Source: CBDBLK01 sp965243145
Lineage (GTDB): Bacteria > Bdellovibrionota > Bacteriovoracia > Bacteriovoracales > Bacteriovoracaceae
Direction: 5' to 3'
DNA length: 64,000 nucleotides
Assembly (NCBI GenBank): GCA_965243145.1
Contig: CBDEUB010000002.1
Location: forward strand, 2,418,001 to 2,482,000
How positions within the stretch are numbered: position 1 is the first letter of the stretch; each line of letters opens with the position of its first letter. Shown here one piece after another: positions 1-8,119 of the stretch. The position numbers and the translations under genes are program-made. The notes beneath the pieces were generated by a model. It did not search any database, had not been told where the DNA came from, and was given only the letters and a program-made list of their open reading frames with translations.

Positions 1-2054
1 GTGTGCAATCGCCCCCAATACCACCTTTCCGGGGATTCGCCCAGGCGCTCAGTGAGCCTTTCCACCGCTTTTTTAAAGGCGCGCCGGATGATGTCGGTGC
101 GGGATTCTTGCACTTGGGGAGTGTTTGAGTCGTCCCACCAAATATTGTTCTCTTGGGTGATCAGAGTTTTGAAAAAGTGTTGGGAATCGGCGCTTTTGTG
201 AAAGGTGCGGTAGTGCTTTTCTCCCAGGTTGTCAAATAGTGCTTCGCGGGCCGTCCAGTATTGCCACATGTGATAAATGGAACTGGCCACGCTGTCCTTT
301 CCACTGTCTCCGCGCCAGTCTTTGAGGATGCCCAGTATTTGCCGCTCTCTTTGATTGAAAGGTGCTGCGGAGTGGCCTTGCATGGCCTGTAAAAAGATGG
401 GTACAAAGCGCTGGTGGAGAGATACATGCTGATCGGTTTGCACCCGTTTGAGTTCTTCCAGCGACCATTTTTCACGGGCCGATAAAAGGCGGTTGATCCT
501 CTCGAATCGTTCGGACGGCTCCCAATAGCCGTCGAGAGTAAATGGGCCATTGTATTCGGGATAGTAGTTGGCGGTGACGATCACGCCGCTTTCCGGGTTG
601 TCCAGGCCCGGGTTTTCCGCAGCACTCAGATAACGATCGTACTCGTGTTTGCCCGAACTTCCGTCCAAAATTTGCCCGCCGTGGAATCCACGGCGCAAGG
701 GCAGTTTTCCCAAAACTTTCCAGGCGATATTTCCCCGCCGGTCGATCCAACTGACATTCATGGGCGGGGCAGTGGCATGGGCCAGGGCCTCTTTCATTTG
801 CTCCAAAGTGGTGGCGCGGGAAAGTTTGTAAAAGGCCGCCAGACCATTGTTATCGGGATGGTAATAAGACCATTTGAGTGAGATGTGTTGGCCTTTGACG
901 GCGTGTTTGGTAGAGTCGATCAGGGGGCCATGGGGGGTGACGGTGACAGTGATGTCCATGTCTTTGCCCCCTCTAACTTTGATGTTTTCCCGGTACTTTT
1001 GCACTTCCACCCATTCTCCCCGGTACATGACTTGTTCGGGGTTTTGCGGGTTGAAAGTTTCTACATACAAATCCATGTCGTCGATTTTTGCCATGGTTAA
1101 GGCCCACGCCTTGTCGCGGTTGTGGCCCATGATGGGGAAGGGGATTCCAGTGATAAAATGTCCGTAAATTTCGTAGTGGGGGGAGGTCAAATGGGCCTCG
1201 TACCAAGTGCCGGGACTGCTAAAAGCGATGTGGGGGTCGTTGGCCAACAGCGGCCGTCCCGTCTTCGATCTCTTCCCCGCCAAAACCCACGAGTTGGAAC
1301 CGTGGAAGAATCCCACTTGCGCTTGCAGGGAGGCCAAAGTTTGAGTGAGGTCGCGGTACCACTGGGGGCGCGGAGGTGTGTAACTGGTCTTTTGCCGAAT
1401 CCTCTCATTGCGGTCGTTGGTGTGGCGAATCCTCAATTGGTCGATCATGTCTTGGGGGTAGCTTTCCAGCAATTCGCTGTAGAGGGCATCGGTGGTGATA
1501 CCGTTGGCAAAACCCAGCGCCATATAACCCCCGATGGCCATGATTTCCTGAACAGTAAAGGGCCGTGGCCGGTATCTCAAAAGTTTAAATTCGATGGGCA
1601 AGGCCCAAGTTTGCATGTAATAGTGCACGCCCTCTAAAAAGGCCTCGCACAGTTTGATCATGTTGGAGTCGATTTTGTGGCGGTTTTGCTGCCAAATTTC
1701 ATCCATCTGTTTGCGCAGGCGCAAACTGCGCAGGAGAATGTCCGAAGGGAGGGCCTTTTCGCCAAAAATTTCGGAGAGTTGGCCATTGGCCATTCTTCGC
1801 AACAAATCCATTTGAAAGAGGCGGTCGCTGGCCATGACAAACCCCAGAGAGTGGTGGAGGTCGAGTTCATTTTGCGCCTGAATGTGGGGAACGCCCCACT
1901 TGTCGCGGGTGATGGTGACTGACTGGCGCAGTCCCGGCACGACGATTTTCCCCTCGTGGGGAGGCAGAGACAGAAGCAAGACGGAGACCAGGTAGATGCC
2001 CCCTCCCGCCGCCAGTAAAAATGCCGACAAGGCCAGCACAAAAAACTTTTTCAT
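1..2054 (-). CDS. Penicillin acylase-family Ntn hydrolase (partial, runs off the left edge)
   Basis: A single open frame runs from an ATG at 2054 to the window edge, about 684 residues, with no stop. It begins with a hydrophobic signal or anchor segment (MKKFFVLALSAFLLAAGG). The region around residue 250 reads FFHGSNSWVLAG; Ser253 after the Gly is the position of the autocatalytic N-terminal nucleophile of the beta chain in penicillin G acylase, cephalosporin acylase and acyl-homoserine-lactone acylases. The following stretch (LLANDPHIAFSSPGTWYE) also matches this family. The enzyme is expected to be exported, self-cleaved and to hydrolyse amide bonds of acylated small molecules; the substrate cannot be read from the sequence. 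The family identity is secure; whether it acts on AHLs, beta-lactams or a cell-wall or lipid amide is open. Confidence 0.9.
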   Translation of the reverse strand, partial: MKKFFVLALSAFLLAAGGGIYLVSVLLLSLPPHEGKIVVPGLRQSVTITRDKWGVPHIQAQNELDLHHSLGFVMASDRLFQMDLLRRMANGQLSEIFGEKALPSDILLRSLRLRKQMDEIWQQNRHKIDSNMIKLCEAFLEGVHYYMQTWALPIEFKLLRYRPRPFTVQEIMAIGGYMALGFANGITTDALYSELLESYPQDMIDQLRIRHTNDRNERIRQKTSYTPPRPQWYRDLTQTLASLQAQVGFFHGSNSWVLAGKRSKTGRPLLANDPHIAFSSPGTWYEAHLTSPHYEIYGHFITGIPFPIMGHNRDKAWALTMAKIDDMDLYVETFNPQNPEQVMYRGEWVEVQKYRENIKVRGGKDMDITVTVTPHGPLIDSTKHAVKGQHISLKWSYYHPDNNGLAAFYKLSRATTLEQMKEALAHATAPPMNVSWIDRRGNIAWKVLGKLPLRRGFHGGQILDGSSGKHEYDRYLSAAENPGLDNPESGVIVTANYYPEYNGPFTLDGYWEPSERFERINRLLSAREKWSLEELKRVQTDQHVSLHQRFVPIFLQAMQGHSAAPFNQRERQILGILKDWRGDSGKDSVASSIYHMWQYWTAREALFDNLGEKHYRTFHKSADSQHFFKTLITQENNIWWDDSNTPQVQESRTDIIRRAFKKAVERLTERLGESPERWYWGRLH

Positions 2055-2265
2055 GTCTCAAGACTCTCCAGTTTTTATAGAACCAGACCAGACTCTCAAT
2101 TTACATCAAAAAGAGATTTTTTAGTAAAATGTAAGGTTTTCTAACATAATGAGATTTTAAAAACAGTTTAATCTATAGAAAAAGTATGCTTTATTCCCCA
2201 AATATTTGACATGCATAATAAAAAGGTGAGACAATGGGTAAAATTTGATTTCAAAGGGATTTGGT
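2055..2265. other. Divergent intergenic region
   Basis: About 210 AT-rich bases separate the divergently transcribed acylase and barrel genes. No open frame of note is present. Promoters for both genes must lie here, but no convincing -35/-10 pair was fixed by eye. Confidence 0.4.
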
Positions 2266-2985
2266 TTGAAATGTAAATTTTCTTTCCTGTTTTTGGCCCT
2301 GTGGGTGTTTTCTTTTCAGGCCTTGTCCCACGCTCCCCATACATTTGTCTTTGCCACCTATTCTCTCATGCAAAACTTGACCAGCGAAGATGCTAAAATC
2401 AGTTTGCCGGGTTCTTCTTTGACTTTGTCTGAAAGCATTTTGAGGAATACCAAAGTCAACAACTCTCCCGGTATTGATGTGCATGTCTATTGGCCCTTGC
2501 CGGGTAACTCCGTTCTCCTGCCTGGCCTGAGTGTCGAACTCAATTCTGAGGCCAAGTATAAAAACCAAAACTCTTTCAGTGGCAACGAAGGGAGAGTCTC
2601 ACCCATATTTGCCTACCTTAACTTGGCGGGCAAAGTCGCAACGGGGTTTGAACAATATTCTTTTGTCTTACCCGACTCGTTCATTCCCTATTTTGGAGTG
2701 GGCCTAGGCAGTGTCTCTTACACGGAAAATCCTACTAATGATGATTATTACAGCAATGTGATTCCCGAACACCTCAATTCAAAAGGCCTGAGTTTTGCCT
2801 ATCGGGTCGGGGCCATTTTTAAATGGAATCATTTTATTTTGGGCATTGATCACCGCAGAGTGCGGGGGAGGCTCGAAGGCTCTATACGGCCTCCGGCGAA
2901 CCTTTTTTCCACCCTCAACGCCACTCCCGTAAAAGGGATACTGAAATTGTCTTCCACATCGGTGAAACTCGGGTTTACCTTTTAA
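2266..2985 (+). CDS. Putative outer-membrane beta-barrel protein
   Basis: The protein has a clear signal peptide (MKCKFSFLFLALWVFSFQA, cleavage after LSHA) followed by about 215 residues of alternating polar and aromatic strands ending in VKLGFTF, with a terminal Phe as in many Gram-negative outer-membrane barrels. It resembles small 8-strand OmpW/OmpA-like barrels in size only; no family signature was recognised. The start chosen is a TTG at 2266, because AAAGGG lies 7 bases upstream and it gives a clean signal peptide; an in-frame TTG at 2245 would add seven residues but its nearest Shine-Dalgarno-like sequence is too far away. It ends tail to tail with serB, overlapping it by 4 bases. Function unknown. 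Confidence 0.65.
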   Translation: MKCKFSFLFLALWVFSFQALSHAPHTFVFATYSLMQNLTSEDAKISLPGSSLTLSESILRNTKVNNSPGIDVHVYWPLPGNSVLLPGLSVELNSEAKYKNQNSFSGNEGRVSPIFAYLNLAGKVATGFEQYSFVLPDSFIPYFGVGLGSVSYTENPTNDDYYSNVIPEHLNSKGLSFAYRVGAIFKWNHFILGIDHRRVRGRLEGSIRPPANLFSTLNATPVKGILKLSSTSVKLGFTF

Positions 2986-4307
2986 GAGGGGTGGGCCAGT
3001 TCGGCAATACCTAAAAAATAAAATAGCGTCGTCATGGGGCCATAACTCATGTTTTGGTGGGCCTTGCGGCGAACTTTGTCTTTGGCGTGAAAGGCAATGC
3101 CCAGTCCCGCAGTGGCCAACATTTCCAGGTCATTGGCCCCGTCGCCGACGGCCACCACTTGTTCCAGGCCGATTTTTTCTTGTTGGGCAATCGTTTTGAG
3201 TAGCAGGGCCTTTTGGTGGGCATCCACCACCACTTCATTTTTTAAATGGCCAGTCAGGTGTCCGTCCCGGATTTCCAGTTGGTTGGCAAAAGCGTAGTCG
3301 AGATTCCACTTGATCTTGAGGGCGTCGGCAAAATAGGAAAATCCCCCGCTGATGAGGGCCAATTTGTATCCCAGTTTTTGAACCGTGTGAATAAATGTCT
3401 CTGTTCCGGGGGTGAAAGGGAGTTTTTCCAAAATCTTTTGCATGTCACTGACGGGTAGGCCCTTCAATTTGGCCACCCGGGCGCGTAGCGATTGCTCGAA
3501 ATCCAGTTCGCCATTCATCGCCCGCTCGGTGAGTTGATGGACTTCATCTGCTCTCCCCAGTTGTGCCGCCATCTCGTCGATAATTTCGGTTTGGATGAGA
3601 GTGGAGTCCATGTCAAAGGCGATCAGGCGTTTGGAGTGGCGAAAAATATTATCTTTGATCAGGGCCAAATCGGCCCGGTGACGGGTGGAGAGATTCAAAA
3701 GTTCGCTTTTAACGGCATTGATGTTGAGGCCGGGGGGGGCCAGAGTGGCCATTTCCAAGGCCTTGAAGTGGGGGGGATGGAGATTGTCGATCCTCAAAAT
3801 GTTAATTTGGTGGCGTGCTAAAGTTTGGGCCAAAGATGCTAAAAAGGCGGCACTGAGAGGTGCTTGAGAGGCCACACAACTCAGCACAAATTTTTCGCCA
3901 TTGTGTTGAGTGAAAGGGGGGCGGCCAGTAAATTTTTGCCAAGTCAAATGCAGATTTTTGTCCCGTGTGTGGCCTTTTAAGTTGTTGATGAGAGGGGAAA
4001 TTTCACCTTTGGTTTCCAGTAGAAAACTGAGAGATAAAAGGCCGTGGGTGATGGCCTGGCCGATGTCGATAATGGAGTGATCAAAAGATTGGATCATTTC
4101 TATCAGGCCAGCGGTAATGCCGGTGCGGTCGGGGCCAGATACGGTGATGAGCACAGTGTTCTTTGTCAACTGCTCACACTTCAGGCCATCTTGTGAGTCA
4201 GCTTCGCCATCGCTCCTTGCGATGTGCAGGGAGCACACCTCAGTCGCTCTGTCTCGCTTCCCCCCAATCTGACCTAAATTGTGAGCACTTGACCTAGCTA
4301 TTATCAT
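2982..4307 (-). CDS. serB: Phosphoserine phosphatase with an in-frame repeat-element insertion at its N terminus
   Basis: Residues from about 48 onward are a normal SerB: an ACT-like domain (VLITVSGPDRTGITAGLIEM), a second ACT-like segment, then a HAD phosphatase domain with the nucleophile motif FDMDSTL (Asp232, Asp234), ISGG and GDGANDLEM. It should dephosphorylate O-phosphoserine in the last step of serine synthesis. Residues about 7-47 are not SerB at all: they are the translation of the dispersed palindromic element at 4168-4290, read without a stop. Start choice: ATG at 4307, 15 bases after the pgsA stop, is the only ATG before the ACT domain; a TTG immediately after the element could give an uninterrupted protein, but has no evident Shine-Dalgarno. 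The ATG and the next few codons may themselves belong to an extended end of the element, since a similar flank occurs at 59235-59249. Confidence 0.88.
   Translation of the reverse strand: MIIARSSAHNLGQIGGKRDRATEVCSLHIARSDGEADSQDGLKCEQLTKNTVLITVSGPDRTGITAGLIEMIQSFDHSIIDIGQAITHGLLSLSFLLETKGEISPLINNLKGHTRDKNLHLTWQKFTGRPPFTQHNGEKFVLSCVASQAPLSAAFLASLAQTLARHQINILRIDNLHPPHFKALEMATLAPPGLNINAVKSELLNLSTRHRADLALIKDNIFRHSKRLIAFDMDSTLIQTEIIDEMAAQLGRADEVHQLTERAMNGELDFEQSLRARVAKLKGLPVSDMQKILEKLPFTPGTETFIHTVQKLGYKLALISGGFSYFADALKIKWNLDYAFANQLEIRDGHLTGHLKNEVVVDAHQKALLLKTIAQQEKIGLEQVVAVGDGANDLEMLATAGLGIAFHAKDKVRRKAHQNMSYGPMTTLFYFLGIAELAHPS
4168..4290 (-). repeat. Palindromic element copy A, in frame in serB (123 bp)
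   Basis: Bounded by imperfect inverted ends (AAGTGCTCACAATTTAGG on the minus strand, AACTGCTCACACTTCAGG on the plus strand). It is close to identical to copies at 9033-9155 and 59250-59373 and to the longer copies at 12823-13014 and 28211-28402. Inside serB it encodes a polar peptide beginning SAHNLGQIGGKRDRATE and ending GEADSQDGLKCEQ. The upstream flank TAGCTAGGTCA is shared with the copy at 59250, so these two may represent a longer variant. Confidence 0.93.
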
Positions 4308-4322
4308 AATTCTTTTTTGGGT

Positions 4323-4940
4323 TCAATTTCGCCTCCGGCGCTTTCTTTTGAATTTTATTTTTTTGATCAGTTTCAAACTGTATTCCAGGGCCGAATAACA
4401 ACTAAAGATGCACGCCAAATAGAGCAATAAAGTCCCCAACTTGGAGAGGGGGAACCTGGAAGGCCAATTCGGATAGGCCATCAAGACGGGAATCGCCACC
4501 ATTTGCAATCCGGTCTTCCAGCGGCCGAGTTTGCTCACGGGAACCGAAAGCCCGCGCTCCGAGGCCAACAGGCGCAGGGAGACAATGTACATTTCCCGCA
4601 ACACCAAAATGATGACGATCAGGACATGGATGCGCTCCAGGGCCAATAAAAAAATGAGGCTGGAAACCACTAAAAATTTGTCGGCGATGGGGTCGAGGAA
4701 AGAGCCGAACACAGTGACGATGCCGCGTTTGCGGGCAATGTGGCCGTCAAAAAAGTCGGTGATACTGGCCAGGGCAAAGCAGGCCGCCGCCACCCATCCC
4801 AAGTGGGCGGAGTGAAAGGGTGGCCAGGAAACTTTTTCCAGGTCGAGCAATAGGCAAGTTCCAATGATGGGAACTAAAGCAATGCGTACCAGAGTCAGGC
4901 GGTTGGGGAGGTTGTCGATTTCCCACTCGTTATAGGCCAT
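4323..4940 (-). CDS. pgsA: CDP-diacylglycerol--glycerol-3-phosphate 3-phosphatidyltransferase
   Basis: The 205-residue integral membrane enzyme contains the complete CDP-alcohol phosphatidyltransferase signature D-x2-D-G-x2-A-R-x8-G-x3-D-x3-D, seen as DFFDGHIARKRG followed by GSFLDPIADK. It is expected to make phosphatidylglycerol phosphate, the committed step to phosphatidylglycerol and cardiolipin, in the inner membrane. The N-terminal NLPNRLTLVRIALVP is also typical of PgsA. Several hydrophobic helices follow and the C terminus is very basic (KIKFKRKRRRRN). serB follows 15 bases downstream, so the two are probably cotranscribed. Length is normal for the family. Confidence 0.92.
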   Translation of the reverse strand: MAYNEWEIDNLPNRLTLVRIALVPIIGTCLLLDLEKVSWPPFHSAHLGWVAAACFALASITDFFDGHIARKRGIVTVFGSFLDPIADKFLVVSSLIFLLALERIHVLIVIILVLREMYIVSLRLLASERGLSVPVSKLGRWKTGLQMVAIPVLMAYPNWPSRFPLSKLGTLLLYLACIFSCYSALEYSLKLIKKIKFKRKRRRRN

Positions 4941-5087
4941 GATTTGATTCGTTTGGTTGGTTTGTTTGAGGTTAGCAAAAATTTTTTCCCATTGGCAAGG
5001 CCTTCGGTCGGAAAAAATCTCCAGCTTTCAAGTAAAGTTTTTTCCCTGACTGTGCGAAATGTTATAATGGAAGGCAGGGGAGGTACT

Positions 5088-6911
5088 ATGGGGAAACTCA
5101 AGGAATCCGCCGGACGAAATTACCCCGCTTTTAGGCAATTGAACGGGGAACACCCTCTTAAAAATCGAACCGTAGATTCTTTTGTCGATTATCCGGTGCG
5201 CACCCGCCGTGGGGGAACCGTGCGCTTTTTTAATTTTGATTTGGCCAAACAAATTGGCCTCATCCCTCCCCACCATAGCGAAGAACTTAACTCCGAATTG
5301 GAAGAAGAAATCCTCTACGCTTTCGGCATTGTCATTATCAATGAGTTCGATCAGTTAAAAGAGCGCAAGTTTCCCGCCCAAGACATTCGCCCGCACAAAT
5401 ATATGGCCACCCGTTACCTTCAATTGCAACACCCCAACAAGCAGGGCAAAACCAGTGGAGATGGGCGCAGTATTTGGAACGGTTGTTTGCAACACCAGGG
5501 AGTGACTTACGATATTTCTTCCTGTGGCACCGGAGTTACCAGCTTGTCCCCCGCCACTGCGATTGAGGGACACTTTTGCGAAACCGGCAACCAGAAATTG
5601 AGTTACGGTTGTGGTTACTCGGAGATTGATGAAGGCATGGGCGCTCTCTTTTTTTCCGAAGTCTTAAATAGAAACCATATTTCCACCGAGCGCATATTGG
5701 CCATTATTGAGTACCAAAATGAATACGGCATTACGGTGAGGGCACACCCCAACCTGATCCGTCCCAGTCACCTGTTTAATCACCTCAAACAGTCCAACTA
5801 TCCGGCGTTGGAGGCCATGGTGGAATATCATATCGAGCGCCAGAAGGCCAATGGCGTTTGGAAAAATATTCCCCAGGGGCCAGACGAGCGCCGGGCGCGC
5901 TACCAGTATTTTTTACAAAAGCAGATTTTGGCCTTTGCCCAGACGGCCGCCAAATATGAAGATGATTACATTTTTGTGTGGATGGACTGGGATGGGGACA
6001 ATGTGCTCATGGATGGCGGCATTATCGACTACGGTTCTGTGCGCCAGTTTGGCCTCTTCCACAGTGAATACCGCTTTGACGATGGGCCTCGTTATTCGAC
6101 CACCATTTTGGAACAAAAGCACAAGGCCAAATATATGGTGCAAACTTTTGCCCAAATGGTGGATTATCTCATTCATCAAAAACGCCGGCCAATTAAAGAT
6201 TTCCGCCAACACTCCGCCATGGTGGAATTTGAACGGCATTTTATGCGGGCCAAACTGGACAATCTTCTCTACAAAATGGGGTTCACCCGGCAGCAGTCGG
6301 TGGCCATTTTGGAAAACCAAACTGATAGGGCCAGAGAGTTTTTAAAGGCCTTCAGTTATTTTGAGCGTGCCAAGTCCCATCTGGGTGTGGTCGAAGTGTC
6401 CGATGGAATTAATTGGAACGCCATTTTTTGTATGCGCGATATACTGAGGGAGTTGCCCCAACGATACCTGGCCGGAGAAGAATGCCTCTCCGATAAGGAG
6501 TTCATGGGGATTATGCGCTCTTCTTACGCCACCGAAAAAGATGTCGTCTTAAATTCCTACCGGCGCAAAAGAATGGCCCAATTTCAAACTCTTTACACGG
6601 GGCTTGTCGAGGCCGCCGCTTCCGCATTGGGCGTGTCACCTGCTCAAATACTGCAAAGTATGGTGGTGCGATCGAGTATAATCAACCGTTACGATCGGGT
6701 GACCGGGGATTCCGTCACCCATGTGGTTGAAGAGATTATGGCCAGGAGAAAGAAATTGAGGCCAGGGGATATTTACCGCATCCTCAAAAATTTTTCTGAA
6801 TATCAAGACCTCAATCCCGAACGGAAATACCCTCTCGAAGTGGAAAAAGACCGCTCTAAACTGATGCGTGAAATTGTCGGTATTGTCAGAGATTATCGCG
6901 AGGGATTGTAG
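5088..6911 (+). CDS. Divergent SelO/YdiU-like pseudokinase-fold protein
   Basis: The 607-residue product shows the SelO order of motifs in diverged form: SGDGRSIWNG (compare GGDGRA of SelO), then GITVRAHPNLIRPSHL (compare VRVAPSFIRFGHF), and WDGDNVLMDGGIIDYG (compare NTDNM...TIDYG, with the metal-binding Asn/Asp). SelO proteins use a flipped ATP to attach AMP to Ser/Thr/Tyr of targets. That activity here is inference from the motifs. The start ATG at 5088 was chosen because GGGGAGG sits just upstream (about 5077-5083); the open frame begins 48 codons earlier without a ribosome site. A TATAAT at 5063-5068 could be the -10. Divergent from pgsA; stands alone. Confidence 0.68.
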   Translation: MGKLKESAGRNYPAFRQLNGEHPLKNRTVDSFVDYPVRTRRGGTVRFFNFDLAKQIGLIPPHHSEELNSELEEEILYAFGIVIINEFDQLKERKFPAQDIRPHKYMATRYLQLQHPNKQGKTSGDGRSIWNGCLQHQGVTYDISSCGTGVTSLSPATAIEGHFCETGNQKLSYGCGYSEIDEGMGALFFSEVLNRNHISTERILAIIEYQNEYGITVRAHPNLIRPSHLFNHLKQSNYPALEAMVEYHIERQKANGVWKNIPQGPDERRARYQYFLQKQILAFAQTAAKYEDDYIFVWMDWDGDNVLMDGGIIDYGSVRQFGLFHSEYRFDDGPRYSTTILEQKHKAKYMVQTFAQMVDYLIHQKRRPIKDFRQHSAMVEFERHFMRAKLDNLLYKMGFTRQQSVAILENQTDRAREFLKAFSYFERAKSHLGVVEVSDGINWNAIFCMRDILRELPQRYLAGEECLSDKEFMGIMRSSYATEKDVVLNSYRRKRMAQFQTLYTGLVEAAASALGVSPAQILQSMVVRSSIINRYDRVTGDSVTHVVEEIMARRKKLRPGDIYRILKNFSEYQDLNPERKYPLEVEKDRSKLMREIVGIVRDYREGL

Positions 6912-6982
6912 TCAGGCGAAAACTTTGACGAATGTGCCGCTCTCTCTTACTGTTAAAGTAAGCGGATGACAAGGAGAGTGCC

Positions 6983-8116
6983 GTGGCCCTTTATTTTTTC
7001 CTCACAATGACTTTTATTGCGAACGCTTGGGCCACAGTGCCCGCAACACCTCCGGTTCCCACATTTCCCATGGTGACAGAGTGGATGGTTCTCCCCAGGC
7101 CAGAAATTTCTCAAGAGACACCTACGGAAGAGGAGGGGGAGAATTGGGGAGTTTTGAGTTTGCCCCTGGGAGAAGATTACGAATACGACTTTATGGTGGA
7201 TTGGGGTGACGGCAGTCCCCAGGCGCATGTCAGTGCTTTTGATGACCTGGATCGCTTTCACACCTACGCCAGTCCTGGCCGTTACACGGTGACATTAACC
7301 GGCAAGGCCGAATCCTGGCAGGGGGCCTGTTTTCGCAATCAGTCGGTCGCTCTCTTGAGAGTGGAAGACTTGGGGGATATGGGTTGGAAAGATTTTAGCG
7401 GGGCCTTTCTCCATTGCAAACACCTGACTTCGGTAGCAGTCAGTGACGGGGATTTTCTCGCCAGTGTCACCAATATGAGTTTTATGTTTTCATCGACAAT
7501 TTTGGCAAAACCCCAAACTAGGAACTGGAACACTTCAAAAGTCAGGAAAATGGAGGGCATGTTTTACGGGGCCATCAGTGCTAATCCCGATACTGCCCTG
7601 TGGGACACTTCGGCAGTGACCAGTATGAAGGGCATGTTTTATGCGGCGGCGGCGGCCGAACCCGTCGTTTCCCTCTGGGATGTTTCATCGGTGACTGATA
7701 TGGAGCGCATGTTTTTCTTTTCAAATGCCGATCCCAAGGTGTCTCTCTGGAAAACTTTGAAGGTGCGGAATATGGCCGGCATGTTTGCCTACACCACCAA
7801 CGCCAATCCGGATGTGTCGGGATGGGACACTTCCAATGTCATAGATATGGCGGGGATGTTTGCCTATACAGTTGCCGCCAATCCCGATGTGTCCGCCTGG
7901 GATGTTTCCCAGGTCGTAGATATGACCGCCATGTTTGCCCATTCCCTATCGGCCAGGCCGGCCGTTCGCGGTTGGCGGCCTCTCGCCCTCGAACAGGCCT
8001 CGGGAATATTTTACAAGGCCATCTCCGCCGACCCGGACACCAGTCAGTGGGAGACGCCGCTGTTGAAAAAATCGGTTGGCCTTTTGAGGGGAAGGCCGAT
8101 GCTTTTTCCCTTTTAG
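6983..8116 (+). CDS. Secreted surface protein with PKD-like domain and 24-residue DUF285/BspA-type repeats
   Basis: GTG start with AAGGAGAG 6 bases upstream. A signal peptide (about residues 1-17) precedes a short PKD-like segment (YDFMVDWGDGSPQAHV...FHTYASPGRYTVTLTG). From about residue 155 the protein consists of about seven consecutive repeats of 24 residues, consensus W-D-T/V-S-x-V-x-x-M-x-x-M-F-x-x-A-x-x-A-x-P-x-V-S. This is the BspA-like/DUF285 repeat known from Mycoplasma and other surface lipoproteins and adhesins. Some repeat blocks are nearly identical at DNA level, for example around 7780-7945, which could promote slippage or recombination. It probably acts at the cell surface or in the periplasm. 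Ligand unknown. Confidence 0.8.
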   Translation: MALYFFLTMTFIANAWATVPATPPVPTFPMVTEWMVLPRPEISQETPTEEEGENWGVLSLPLGEDYEYDFMVDWGDGSPQAHVSAFDDLDRFHTYASPGRYTVTLTGKAESWQGACFRNQSVALLRVEDLGDMGWKDFSGAFLHCKHLTSVAVSDGDFLASVTNMSFMFSSTILAKPQTRNWNTSKVRKMEGMFYGAISANPDTALWDTSAVTSMKGMFYAAAAAEPVVSLWDVSSVTDMERMFFFSNADPKVSLWKTLKVRNMAGMFAYTTNANPDVSGWDTSNVIDMAGMFAYTVAANPDVSAWDVSQVVDMTAMFAHSLSARPAVRGWRPLALEQASGIFYKAISADPDTSQWETPLLKKSVGLLRGRPMLFPF

Positions 8117-8119
8117 ACT

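Noticed and set aside
161..1637. Several medium open frames on both strands in the first 2 kb
   Set aside because: All are shadows of the penicillin acylase frame, which is continuous with family motifs from 2054 to the left edge.
2245..2265. TTG 2245 as start of the barrel protein
   Set aside because: No ribosome site at proper distance; TTG 2266 has AAAGGG upstream and yields a cleaner signal peptide.
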